A stretch of DNA of 64,000 nucleotides from Clostridiales bacterium (lineage in GTDB: Bacteria; Bacillota; Clostridia; Oscillospirales; Oscillospiraceae): the NCBI GenBank assembly GCA_004557735.1, contig SFFV01000012.1:1-64000 (forward strand), written 5' to 3'. Both the position numbers and the translations under genes were made by a program. The notes beneath the pieces were generated by a model. It was given only the letters and a program-made list of their open reading frames with translations. It ran no database searches and had not been told where the DNA came from. Shown piece after piece: positions 22,963 to 30,716 of the stretch (its first letter is position 1; each line of letters begins with the position of its first letter).

Positions 22963-23421
22963 GGCCAAAGGCAAAGTATGCCGTCATCAATAGAAGGCAT
23001 TTTATATCTGTCCATGATCCGAGATCTGTATGACAACAGCATTGTGGCCTACAAGACGGCAAGTCGGCAGACTGTAAATCTTGTTCTGGACACGATTCGT
23101 CTGGCAATGAAGAAAGAGAAAGTCGCTGCGGAGTTGCACCTCCACAGCGACCAGGGCTTTCAATATACATCCCAAGCATATTTCAAGCTAACTCAAAAAT
23201 ACGGTATAACTCCGTCCATGTCAAGACGCGGGAACTGCTATGACAATGCGATGGCAGAAAATTTTTTCTCCATTCTCAAAACCGAGTGTATTTACAGACA
23301 CAAACCGGTGTCCTTCAATGAAGCCAATGAAATGATTGATCGTTATATTCACTTCTACAACCACGAGCGCATCCAGACAAAGATCGGAGTGGCGGCGCTG
23401 ACGCTGCGCCACTCCGCTTAA
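22959..23421 (+). pseudogene. IS3-family transposase OrfB, internally deleted
   Basis: The first 15 codons (GTG, then RPKAKYAVINRRHF) are the usual OrfB start. Sequence then jumps, in another frame, to the second half of the integrase core: GILYLSMIRDLYDNSIVAYK, LHLHSDQGFQYTSQ (second catalytic Asp) and SRRGNCYDNAMAENFFSILK (catalytic Glu). The segment with the helix-turn-helix and the first catalytic Asp is absent. The junction is near 23000. The product cannot be an active DDE transposase. Confidence 0.88.
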
Positions 23422-23495
23422 ACTTCATATCGCCTACATAGGGGGCTTTTTGTGCTGTCCGCACAAACTGGAGCAGTTCATTTTACTGGGGGGTT

Positions 23496-24100
23496 ACTTT
23501 TTCTTCTCCGATGCTCTAAGGCAGCACCGGGCATTTCTAGGCTGCCGACGTTGCCGAACGAAAAGCGCGGCAAGCCGAGATCCGGGAGCCGCTGAAAACA
23601 CGGCAAGGAAAAATACTGTTCCAACTGTCCCTTCGTTTTATTCGTTGGGACGAAAAAGCCGGTAAAGCGCCGGGAGTTCGAACCGTTCATCCGTGAAAAG
23701 CCGGGGATATCAGTGGCTCCGGAAGATTTACAAATAAGTGGAGAGTTTTTTCGCACGATGGCTTGAGAAGAAGGACGTTATATGCTATAGTTTATACGTA
23801 GTAGTGTGTCCTTTTTCACAAGCGCGGAAAGGATACAATCTATAATGCTTCTTTTATCCGGGCAGCAGCCGGAACGAGATTGCCGCATGGGAAACCCATC
23901 GCAAAGCAGGCTTCCGGAAATTGGGCGTGGAAGACGGTTTTCTCCACAGAATGCCCATTATCTGAGCGCGGTACAAAAAGTGCCTACGGATAATCCAATA
24001 AAGCCAAACGCGAAAATGGCGTAAAAATGGTGTAACAGCCAAGACATCAAACGCTGAAACCCGTTGAAAATCAAGGAAAAATGAAGGAGAATGAGTATAT
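23496..24100. other. decayed region between IS3 and ychF
   Basis: No intact gene is supported. One open stretch at 23596-23766 reads KYCSNCPFVLFVGTKKPVKR and then EFEPFIREKPGISVAPEDLQ; it has no start codon, is preceded by a stop and matches no family I know. The GNAT-like remnant at 23873-23965 lies within it. A hairpin AAGGAC...GTCCTT surrounds a TATAGTTTATA stretch near 23771-23818. It looks like worn-down accessory DNA. Confidence 0.6.
23873..23965 (+). pseudogene. possible GNAT acetyltransferase C-terminal remnant
   Basis: A 30-codon open tail reads NEIAAWETHRKAGFRKLGVE and ends HRMPII before a stop. The pattern N-x-x-A...H-x-K-x-GF-x-x-x-G is that of the last conserved motif of GNAT acetyltransferases. 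It has no start and no upstream core. The call rests on one short motif. Confidence 0.45.
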
Positions 24101-25204
24101 ATGAAATTAGGTATCGTGGGTCTGCCCAACGTGGGTAAGAGCACGCTTTTCAACGCGCTGACGAACGCCGGCGCGGAATCGGCGAACTACCCGTTCTGCA
24201 CGATCGAGCCGAACGTCGGCATTGTCACTGTGCCGGACGGGCGGCTGGACTATCTCGCGGAGATGTACCAGCCGAAAAAGTACACCCCCGCTACGATCGA
24301 GTTCGTGGACATCGCGGGCCTTGTCAAGGGCGCGTCACAGGGCGAGGGTCTCGGCAACAAGTTCCTCGGCGACATTCGCAATACCGACGCCATCGTCCAT
24401 GTTGTCCGCTGCTTTGATAACGCCGACATCATCCGCCACGAGTGCTCGCACGACCCCGTGAGCGATATTGAGACCGTCGATCTCGAACTCATTCTCGCCG
24501 ATATCGAAATGCTGCGCCGCCGCCAGGACAAGGCGGAGAAAAACGCCAAGAGCGGCGACAAAAAATTCAAAAAGGAAGCCGAGGTTCTCGGCCGCCTGAT
24601 CGAGTGGATGGACGGCGGACGCTCCGCCCGCAGCTTTGCGGCGAACGAAGAAGAGCGCGGGATCATCGCCGCGTCCGACCTTCTGACGAACAAGCCCATC
24701 ATCTATGCCGCGAATCTTGACGAGGACGGCTTCTCCGCCGGAGCGGAGAACAACGCCTACTATCAGCAGGTCAAGGCGCTCGCGGACGCCGAGGGCAGCC
24801 GCGTGCTGCCGGTTTGCGCCCGGTTTGAGCAGGAGATCGCGGAGCTTGACGAGGAGGAGCGCGCCGTGTTCATGGAAGAGCTCGGCATGACCGAGTCCGG
24901 TCTGCAGCGCCTCATTCAGGCATCCTACGAGCTGCTTGGCCTCATCTCCTTCCTGACGGCGGGCAGCGACGAGGTGCGCGCCTGGACGATCCGCCGCGGC
25001 ACGAAAGCGCCGCAGGCCGCCGGGAAGATCCATACCGACTTTGAGAAGGGCTTCATCCGCGCCGAGATCGTGGCGTTTGACGATCTCAAAGCCTGCGGCA
25101 GCATGGCCGCGGCCAAGGAAAAAGGCCTTGTCCGTCTGGAGGGCAAGGACTATGTGATGCACGACGGCGACGTGACGCTCTTCCGCTTCAACGTTTCCAA
25201 GTGA
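24101..25204 (+). CDS. ychF: redox-regulated GTPase/ATPase YchF
   Basis: A 367-residue Obg-family P-loop protein that prefers ATP and acts on ribosomes and stress responses. Seen: the Walker A GLPNVGKSTLFNALT (6-20), the G2 region NYPFCTIEPNVG, G3 DIAGLVKGASQGEGLGNKFL, a coiled-coil insert near 135-165, the altered G4 (NLDE type), and the C-terminal TGS domain (FLTAGSDEVRAWTIRRGTKA, then GFIRAEIVAFDDL). The start follows GAAGGAGAATGAGTATAT. It marks the return to ordinary chromosomal genes after the decayed region. Its stop overlaps the next start (GTGA). Confidence 0.97.
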   Translation: MKLGIVGLPNVGKSTLFNALTNAGAESANYPFCTIEPNVGIVTVPDGRLDYLAEMYQPKKYTPATIEFVDIAGLVKGASQGEGLGNKFLGDIRNTDAIVHVVRCFDNADIIRHECSHDPVSDIETVDLELILADIEMLRRRQDKAEKNAKSGDKKFKKEAEVLGRLIEWMDGGRSARSFAANEEERGIIAASDLLTNKPIIYAANLDEDGFSAGAENNAYYQQVKALADAEGSRVLPVCARFEQEIAELDEEERAVFMEELGMTESGLQRLIQASYELLGLISFLTAGSDEVRAWTIRRGTKAPQAAGKIHTDFEKGFIRAEIVAFDDLKACGSMAAAKEKGLVRLEGKDYVMHDGDVTLFRFNVSK

Positions 25205-25896
25205 GCGAAAAACGCATAGGCTTTCTCGATACATGGCGGGCAGCGGCGCTGCTCGCCATGATCGTATGGCACTTTCTTTATGATCTTGCGGCGGCGGGAT
25301 TTGTGCCGGAAACGCTCCTGCAAAGCCCCGTTATGGAGCTTGCCCGCTATGCCGTCGCCGGGAGCTTCATCGCGATCTCCGGCGTGTGCGCGCGCCTGTC
25401 AAAGCGTCCTCTCCGCCGGGGGTTCGCCGTGCTTGCCGCGGCTCTCATCGTGTCGGCGGCGACATATCTTTTCGGCGCTCCCGTATACTGGGGCATACTG
25501 CATTTGCTCGGCGTGTGCATGCTGCTGTATGCCGCGGTGCGGAAACGCTGGGAGAGGCTGCCCGCCACCGCCGCCTGCGGCGCGGCGCTGCTCGTTTTCG
25601 TGCTGACGTTCGCGCTGCCGGTGCGCGTGGGTGTGCCGTTCCTTTTCCCGCTCGGGCTGCGCACGGCGGCTTTTGCCTCGGCGGATTATTATCCGCTGCT
25701 GCCGTGGGGCGCGCTCTTTTTTGCGGCGGCCGCTGCGGCGGAGCGGCTCGGCGACATACCGCCGGAGAGAAAGTACGCTCCCGCGCCGCGCGCTCTCGTA
25801 TGGATGAGCCGGCGCTCGCTTCTTATCTATCTGGTACACCAGCCCGTGCTGCTTGCGCTGACGGCGCTTTTGCTCCGCGCGGCGCAGGGGGCTTGA
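25201..25896 (+). CDS. DUF1624/heparan-alpha-glucosaminide N-acetyltransferase-like membrane protein
   Basis: A 231-residue protein with about seven membrane segments. The N-terminus RIGFLDTWRAAALLAMIVWH and later AGSFIAISGVCARLSKR match the DUF1624 acyltransferase-3-like family (R-x-x-xLD-x-xRG and SG-x-xxx-S). The end LVWMSRRSLLIYLVHQPVLL is also typical. It starts with GTG overlapping the ychF stop. The substrate is unknown. The promoter for thrS overlaps its last codon. Confidence 0.85.
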   Translation: MSEKRIGFLDTWRAAALLAMIVWHFLYDLAAAGFVPETLLQSPVMELARYAVAGSFIAISGVCARLSKRPLRRGFAVLAAALIVSAATYLFGAPVYWGILHLLGVCMLLYAAVRKRWERLPATAACGAALLVFVLTFALPVRVGVPFLFPLGLRTAAFASADYYPLLPWGALFFAAAAAAERLGDIPPERKYAPAPRALVWMSRRSLLIYLVHQPVLLALTALLLRAAQGA

Positions 25897-25921
25897 CACC
25901 CGGTTTTTTTGGGTGTATAGT
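25893..25921 (+). promoter_or_regulatory. promoter of the thrS leader
   Basis: TTGACA (25893-25898) and TATAGT (25916-25921) with a 17-base spacer. The TGA stop of the upstream gene is part of the TTGACA. Confidence 0.88.
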
Positions 25922-25927
25922 CCCGAC

Positions 25928-26150
25928 ATAGGCGTTGAAGGGAAACGCCCGGAGAAGTCGGCGCAGAGAGGGACGCGCTTTGGTGAAAGCGTCCTGCGGA
26001 CGAGCCCGGTATCGACCGTCCCGGAGCCGGTGGGAGGAAATGCCCGCCCGTGAGATCGCGTTACAGATCAATGAGTGAAATAACAGGGTGGAACCGTGTT
26101 TTTATAAGCACCCCTGTGCCGCAGGACCGGCATGGGCGTGCTTTTTTTGT
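25928..26150 (+). promoter_or_regulatory. T-box riboswitch (threonine) with terminator
   Basis: The T-box core AACAGGGTGGAACCGTG (26082-26098) is clear. Upstream lies the long Stem I with the GAGAGG and GGTGAAAGC distal elements (about 25955-26030). The triplet ACC at 26015-26017, on the 3' side of Stem I within TATCGACCGTCC, fits a threonine specifier codon. The leader ends in a GC stem around 26106-26142 followed by TTTTTTT. Uncharged tRNA-Thr would stabilise the antiterminator and let thrS be read. Confidence 0.92.
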
Positions 26151-26188
26151 TTGCCAATAAAGAAAGAATATATTTCGGAGGAGACATC

Positions 26189-27937
26189 ATGGAAGAGAAC
26201 GCTTACAGCTGGGAAAATCCCGAATACCGCAAAACGTACCATCATACCTGCTCGCACGTCATGGCGCAGGCGATCTGCCGCCTGTACCCGGGCACAAAGC
26301 TCGCCATCGGCCCCGCGATCGAGGAGGGCTTCTATTACGACATTGACAGCGAGCATACCTTCTCTCCCGACGACTTTGAAGCCATCGAGAAGGAAATGCG
26401 CAAGATCTGCAAGGAAAAGCTGAAGCTCGAGCGCTTTGAGCTGCCCCGCGCCGAGGCCGTTGCGCTCATGGAAAAGGCGGAGCAGCCCTACAAGGTCGAG
26501 CTGATCAACGATCTGCCGGAGGACGCCGTCATTTCGTTCTACCGTCAGGGCGAGTTCACCGACCTTTGCGCCGGGCCGCATCTCGATTCCACCGGCCGCA
26601 TCAAGGGCAACGGCATCAAGATCACAAGCGTCACGGGCGCCTACTGGCGCGGCGACTCCAACCGGAAAATGCTCCAGCGCTTCTATGCCGTCAGCTTCCC
26701 GAGCAAGGACATGCTTGACGAGTACCTTGCCCGCATCGAGGAAGCCAAGAAGCGCGACCACCGCAAGCTCGGCAAGGAGCTCGGCCTCTTCACGCTCATG
26801 GACGAGGGCCCCGGCTTCCCGTTCTTCCTGCCGAAGGGCATGGTGCTGCGCAACACCCTCATCGACTACTGGCGCCAGGTACACAAGCGCTACGGCTATG
26901 TGGAGATCTCCACGCCGATGATCCTCAACCGCGCGCTGTGGGAGCGCTCCGGCCACTGGGAACACTATAAGCAGAACATGTACACCACCGTCATCGACGA
27001 CGAGGACTACGCCATCAAGCCGATGAACTGCCCGGGCGGCATGCTCGTATATAAGTCCGAGCCGCATTCCTACCGCGATCTGCCGCTGCGCGTGGGCGAG
27101 CTGGGTCTTGTCCACCGCCACGAGCTCTCCGGCGCGCTGCACGGACTGTTCCGCGTCCGCTGCTTCACGCAGGACGACGCCCACATCTTCATGACGTGGG
27201 AGCAGATGAAGGACGAGATCAAGAATGTCGTCCGCCTGTTCGACGAGGTCTACTCCGTGTTCGGCCTGCGCTACGAGATCGAGGTCTCCACGATGCCCGA
27301 GGATCACATGGGCGATGTGAAGGACTGGGATTTCGCCACCGAAACGCTCAAGGCCGCCGTGACCGAGATGGGCAAGAGCTACGTCATCAACGAGGGCGAC
27401 GGCGCGTTCTATGGCCCGAAGCTCGACTTCCACCTGGCCGACAGCCTTGGCCGTACCTGGCAGTGCGGCACGATCCAGCTCGACATGCAGCTTCCCGAGC
27501 GCTTTGAGCTGGAGTACACCGGTGCGGACGGCGAGAAGCACCGCCCGGTCATGATCCACCGCGTCGTTCTCGGCTCCATCGAGCGCTTCATCGGCATCAT
27601 CACCGAGCACTACGCCGGCGCGTTCCCGGTGTGGCTCGCGCCCGTGCAGGTGCGCGTTCTCACGATCACCGACCGCGCGAACGAGGCCGCCGAAAAGGTC
27701 GCCGCCGCGCTCGGTGAGGCCGGGCTGCGCGTCGAGAAGGATCTGCGCAACGAGAAGATCGGCAAGAAGATCGCCGAGGGCCGCAGCCAGAAGATCCCGT
27801 ACCTGCTTGTCATCGGCGACAAGGAAGCCGAGAGCGGCGCCGTCGCGGTGCGCAGCCGCGCCGGGGACGAGGGCGTCATGGCGCTCGACGCATTCATCGA
27901 GCGCGTCACCGAGGAAGTCCGCACAAAGAAAAACTAA
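26189..27937 (+). CDS. thrS: threonyl-tRNA synthetase without TGS domain
   Basis: A 582-residue enzyme that charges tRNA-Thr. It starts directly with the editing domain: YHHTCSHVMAQA (residues 17-28) and CAGPH (127-131), the zinc/water site for removing serine. The class II catalytic core follows (GPGFPFFLPKGMVLRNTL motif 1, IKPMNCPGGMLVYK zinc cysteine, FRVRCFTQDDAHIF motif 2, HRVVLGSIERFIGIITEH motif 3), then the anticodon-binding domain. The usual N-terminal TGS domain of about 60 residues is missing. The start at 26189 follows TTCGGAGGAGACATC. Expression is controlled by the T-box before it. Confidence 0.97.
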   Translation: MEENAYSWENPEYRKTYHHTCSHVMAQAICRLYPGTKLAIGPAIEEGFYYDIDSEHTFSPDDFEAIEKEMRKICKEKLKLERFELPRAEAVALMEKAEQPYKVELINDLPEDAVISFYRQGEFTDLCAGPHLDSTGRIKGNGIKITSVTGAYWRGDSNRKMLQRFYAVSFPSKDMLDEYLARIEEAKKRDHRKLGKELGLFTLMDEGPGFPFFLPKGMVLRNTLIDYWRQVHKRYGYVEISTPMILNRALWERSGHWEHYKQNMYTTVIDDEDYAIKPMNCPGGMLVYKSEPHSYRDLPLRVGELGLVHRHELSGALHGLFRVRCFTQDDAHIFMTWEQMKDEIKNVVRLFDEVYSVFGLRYEIEVSTMPEDHMGDVKDWDFATETLKAAVTEMGKSYVINEGDGAFYGPKLDFHLADSLGRTWQCGTIQLDMQLPERFELEYTGADGEKHRPVMIHRVVLGSIERFIGIITEHYAGAFPVWLAPVQVRVLTITDRANEAAEKVAAALGEAGLRVEKDLRNEKIGKKIAEGRSQKIPYLLVIGDKEAESGAVAVRSRAGDEGVMALDAFIERVTEEVRTKKN

Positions 27938-27963
27938 AATTTGACATCATAAAACAAATTGCG

Positions 27964-28001
27964 CCCCTCCAAACTAAGAAAAACAGTTTGGAGGGGTTTT
28001 T
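27964..28001 (+). terminator. thrS terminator that also holds the sleB ribosome site
   Basis: CCCCTCCAAACT (27964-27975) pairs perfectly with AGTTTGGAGGGG (27985-27996), followed by TTTTT and at once the sleB ATG. The 3' arm contains GGAGGGG, the only Shine-Dalgarno sequence for sleB. Confidence 0.88.
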
Positions 28002-28676
28002 ATGACAAAATATGGGTTAAAACGCGCCTGCATTGCGATCGCGGTGCTGTTCGCGGTGAATATAGCGGTCATCTCGCTGGCGCAGAACGCGGATGCGGCG
28101 TCGTACAAGCGCGGCTCTACCGGCAGCGTCGTTTCCGAAATTCAGCAAAAACTCAAGGACTGGGGTTACTACAGTGCCGACGTGGACGGCATTTACGGCA
28201 GCCGCACGGAGGCAGCGGTGCTGCTCTTCCAGCAGAAAAACGGCCTGGCCGCTGACGGCAAGGCGGGCGTCGAGACGCTTGCGGCGCTCGGCATTTCATC
28301 CGCGGGGCTCATCGAGCAGAATACGTCCGGCGATGTGGCGCTGCTTGCGCGGCTCATCTCCGCCGAGGCGCGCGGCGAGAGCTACGAAGGACAGGTGGCC
28401 GTGGGCGCGGTCGTGATGAACCGCATCGCGCATCCGTCGTTCCCGAACACGCTCTCCGGCGTCATTTACCAGCGCGGAGCGTTCTCCTGCCTTGACGACG
28501 GGCAGTTTGACGAGCCGGTCGCGCAGAGCGCCTACGCTGCCGCGCGCGACGCCATGAACGGCTACGACCCCACCGGCGGCGCGATCTACTATTTTAACCC
28601 GGCCACGGCGACGAGCCAGTGGATATGGTCGCGCCCGCTGATCGTGCAGATCGGCAAGCACCGCTTCTGCGCGTGA
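28002..28676 (+). CDS. sleB: spore cortex-lytic enzyme SleB
   Basis: A 224-residue exported hydrolase that degrades spore cortex peptidoglycan at germination. Seen: signal peptide (hydrophobic run 10-27, cleavage after NADA near residue 32), a peptidoglycan-binding domain at about 38-98 (GSTGSVVSEIQQKLKDWGYY, DVDGIYGSRTEAAVLLFQ) and the Hydrolase_2 catalytic domain (LLARLISAEARGESYEGQVA with the catalytic Glu, then NTLSGVIYQRGAFSCLDDGQ). The domain order and size are those of SleB. The ribosome site is within the thrS terminator. A forespore-type -10 sequence CATCATA lies near 27943, but no matching -35 is seen. No ypeB follows, although sleB is often paired with it. Confidence 0.93.
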   Translation: MTKYGLKRACIAIAVLFAVNIAVISLAQNADAASYKRGSTGSVVSEIQQKLKDWGYYSADVDGIYGSRTEAAVLLFQQKNGLAADGKAGVETLAALGISSAGLIEQNTSGDVALLARLISAEARGESYEGQVAVGAVVMNRIAHPSFPNTLSGVIYQRGAFSCLDDGQFDEPVAQSAYAAARDAMNGYDPTGGAIYYFNPATATSQWIWSRPLIVQIGKHRFCA

Positions 28677-28717
28677 TAACGGTTTTTTCTGTGGACAGAC
28701 GGACGGTCAATGCGGTA

Positions 28718-28750
28718 AAATGCAGGCAGGGGCGATCTCTGCCTGCATTT
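28718..28750. repeat. 12-bp inverted repeat after sleB
   Basis: AAATGCAGGCAG (28718-28729) and CTGCCTGCATTT (28739-28750) are perfect inverses. No T tract follows on either strand, so a terminator role is doubtful. Confidence 0.6.
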
Positions 28751-28756
28751 GCGCGC

Positions 28757-28777
28757 AAAATCGGCCCTGTCAACCGC
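28757..28777. promoter_or_regulatory. 21-bp palindrome, candidate operator of the XRE regulator
   Basis: CTGTCAACCG, a central C, then CGGTTGACAG: a perfect ten-base inverted repeat. A further half-like sequence CTGTCAATTGG lies at 28797. It stands 110 bases before the XRE regulator gene and includes TTGACA (28771-28776), which could be its -35 box. Confidence 0.55.
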
Positions 28778-28886
28778 CGGTTGACAGATTTCAAGCTGTC
28801 AATTGGTGGCTTGCAACCCGGAAAAACGGTACATTGACTCCAACGACACGGCGCGGCATCCGCGCCACGAAACGGAGGAAACCATT

Positions 28887-29861
28887 ATGATCCTGGCGGA
28901 AAAAATCGCCCGCCTGCGGAAAAAGAACGGCTGGTCGCAGGAAGAACTGGCGGAGAAAATCAACGTATCGCGGCAGGCGGTATCCAAATGGGAGAGCGCG
29001 CAGACGGTGCCCGATCTCGAAAAGGTCCTCACGCTCGGAAATCTCTTCGGCGTAACGACGGACTATCTCCTCAAGGACGAAATGGAGAGCGAGGAGTTCT
29101 CCGGCACCGAAATACCCGCCGTCCGGCGGCTCACGCTCGCCGAGGCGAACGAATATCTCGCGTGGGAGGAAAAATCGTCGCTGCGCATCGCCGCGGCAAC
29201 GTTTCTGTGCGTTTTCTCGCCGATTCCGCTCGTGTTTCTCGGCGGCGCCGCGGAAGCGGCAAAGTACGGCGTTACGGAGAACATGGCGACGCTCGCCGGT
29301 ATTACAATGCTCTTTCTGCTTATCGCCGCGGCGGTCGCCGTCTTTATTTCCTGCGGCTTTAAAAGCGAACCCTATAAGTTTCTCGAAAAAGAGATGTTCG
29401 ATACCGAATACGGCGTGACCGGCATGGTGAGCGAGCGGCAGAAGGCGCACCGTCCCACCTACGTCCGCTGCAACATCATCGGCATCGTGCTCTGCGTCCT
29501 CTCTCCCGTGCCGGTGGTCGCCGGAGCCATGACGGGGGATGAGTTTCTTACGGTCGTGACGGTGTGCGTGCTGCTGCTGTTTATCGCCGTCGGCGCGGCG
29601 TTCCTTGTCGCCGCCGGCGTCCGCTGGTCGGGTATGCAGAAGATCCTGCAATCCGGCGATTATGCTCCGGCGGAGAAGAAACGGAGCGAAACCGAGGACG
29701 CTCTGGCGGCCGCCTACTGGCTGATCGCCACGGCCGTGTACCTCGCCTGGAGCTTTTCGACCGGCGGCTGGAAAGAGACGTGGATCGTCTGGCCGGTCGC
29801 GGGCGTGCTGTTCGCCGCGGTTTTGAGCCTTTACCGGCTGCTTGCCAAAAAGAAAGAGTAA
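28887..29861 (+). CDS. membrane-anchored XRE-family regulator
   Basis: A 324-residue protein with an N-terminal helix-turn-helix (KIARLRKKNGWSQEELAEKI then NVSRQAVSKWESAQTVPDLE, residues 6-45) and a long C-terminal part with about six membrane segments in pairs (for example FLCVFSPIPLVFLGGAAEAA, AGITMLFLLIAAAVAVFISC, IIGIVLCVLSPVPVVAGAM). This design is common in gut Firmicutes and suggests a regulator tethered to the membrane. The signal is unknown. The start at 28887 has CGGAGGAAACCATT before it. A related but shorter protein is at 62947. Confidence 0.9.
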   Translation: MILAEKIARLRKKNGWSQEELAEKINVSRQAVSKWESAQTVPDLEKVLTLGNLFGVTTDYLLKDEMESEEFSGTEIPAVRRLTLAEANEYLAWEEKSSLRIAAATFLCVFSPIPLVFLGGAAEAAKYGVTENMATLAGITMLFLLIAAAVAVFISCGFKSEPYKFLEKEMFDTEYGVTGMVSERQKAHRPTYVRCNIIGIVLCVLSPVPVVAGAMTGDEFLTVVTVCVLLLFIAVGAAFLVAAGVRWSGMQKILQSGDYAPAEKKRSETEDALAAAYWLIATAVYLAWSFSTGGWKETWIVWPVAGVLFAAVLSLYRLLAKKKE

Positions 29862-29939
29862 ACCGGCGCGCCCTTGCAATCGGAGGGGAAGCGCGCTATA
29901 CTGTATAAGGAATATTATGTTATTAAAGGGGGGTTCCCG

Positions 29940-30704
29940 TTGAGTTTCTGCGATAAATGCGGTGCGTATATCCCGATCGGGGAAACCGAGTGCCCTGCCT
30001 GCGGCTACGACCCGGAGGCCGAAGCGAAAAAGGCGGCGGAAGCCGCGCAGCGCGCCGCCGAGGAAGAGCGCCGCCGTGCCGCCGAACAGGCGCGCCGTGA
30101 GCGGGAAGAAGCCGCGCGCAGAGCGCAGGAAGAGGCGCAGCGAAAGGCAAGAGAAGAAGCCGAACGCCGCTATGCCGAGCAGCAGAAGCGCTGGCAGCAG
30201 GACCCGTGGCAGCAGACACACACCGGCGGCCCGGCGCAGGGACAGTACACCTCCCAGCGCACGGCCGGAGCGTCTCAGGCACAGTACGCTTCACAGCGCA
30301 CCGGCCGGGCGAACCCCAATACCGGGGAATACCGGCAGGAAAAATCGTACCCGTCGGCGGCGGACGATGAAATGCGCCGCAAGGCCTCCGAGTCGGTCGA
30401 TCGGCAGAAGCTCTCCGTGCTCTCGTACCTTGGCCTTTTCTGGCTGATCCCGGCCATCACGCAGGGGGACGACCCCTTCATGAAATATCACACGGAGCAG
30501 GGGCTGGGCCTCCTTGTTTTCGGCGCTCTCGTCAACCTGCTCGGCGTGATATCGGGTTGGGTCTCTCTGGTCGGAAACATCATTTGCCTGATCGGTATCA
30601 TCAACGGCATCAAAAATGTCCTCGGCGGCAAGCGAGAGCCGCTGCCCGTGATCGGCAGCCTTGTGCAGTCTGTCAAGGAATCGTTGGCAAAAAGAAAAAA
30701 ATAA
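29940..30704 (+). CDS. zinc-ribbon, coiled-coil, DUF4870-like membrane protein
   Basis: A 254-residue protein. It begins with a zinc ribbon (CDKCGAYIPIGETECPACGY, four cysteines), followed by a highly charged alanine/arginine/glutamate helix at about 25-85, a low-complexity Gln/Gly/Thr stretch with repeated YTSQRT/YASQRT, and a C-terminal region with three membrane segments (LGLFWLIPAITQGDDPFMKY, then HTEQGLGLLVFGALVN) of the DUF4870 type. The start is a TTG at 29940 with AAAGGGGGG before it. It is 12 bases before the DUF362 gene. The function is unknown; the layout suggests a scaffold at the membrane. Confidence 0.82.
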   Translation: MSFCDKCGAYIPIGETECPACGYDPEAEAKKAAEAAQRAAEEERRRAAEQARREREEAARRAQEEAQRKAREEAERRYAEQQKRWQQDPWQQTHTGGPAQGQYTSQRTAGASQAQYASQRTGRANPNTGEYRQEKSYPSAADDEMRRKASESVDRQKLSVLSYLGLFWLIPAITQGDDPFMKYHTEQGLGLLVFGALVNLLGVISGWVSLVGNIICLIGIINGIKNVLGGKREPLPVIGSLVQSVKESLAKRKK

Positions 30705-30716
30705 GGAGGACACGTT

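Larger units (their letters stand above)
22596..23480 (+). mobile_element. IS3-family element with internal deletion
   Basis: The ends are imperfect inverted repeats: TGAACAGAACCAGT at 22596 on the left and, read inward from the right end at 23480, TGAACTGCTCCAGT. They begin with TG and end with CA as usual for IS3. TTTT stands directly outside each end (22592-22595 and 23481-23484), fitting a 4-base target duplication. The element is about 885 bp instead of the usual 1.2-1.5 kb, because the middle of orfB is missing. It has intact ends and an intact orfA. Confidence 0.8.
22582..23505 (+). other. terminator-like hairpin split by the IS3 element
   Basis: Outside the IS3 ends, AACCCCCC (22582-22589) on the left is the perfect inverse of GGGGGGTT (23488-23495) on the right, and the right arm is followed by ACTTTTTCTTC. 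With the element and one copy of the duplicated TTTT removed, the site would be a stem of eight pairs with loop GGTTTTACT and a T tract. Confidence 0.65.

Noticed and set aside
27943..27949. Forespore (sigma-G) promoter for sleB at CATCATA
   Set aside because: No GMATR-like -35 lies at the right distance, so it was not listed as a promoter.
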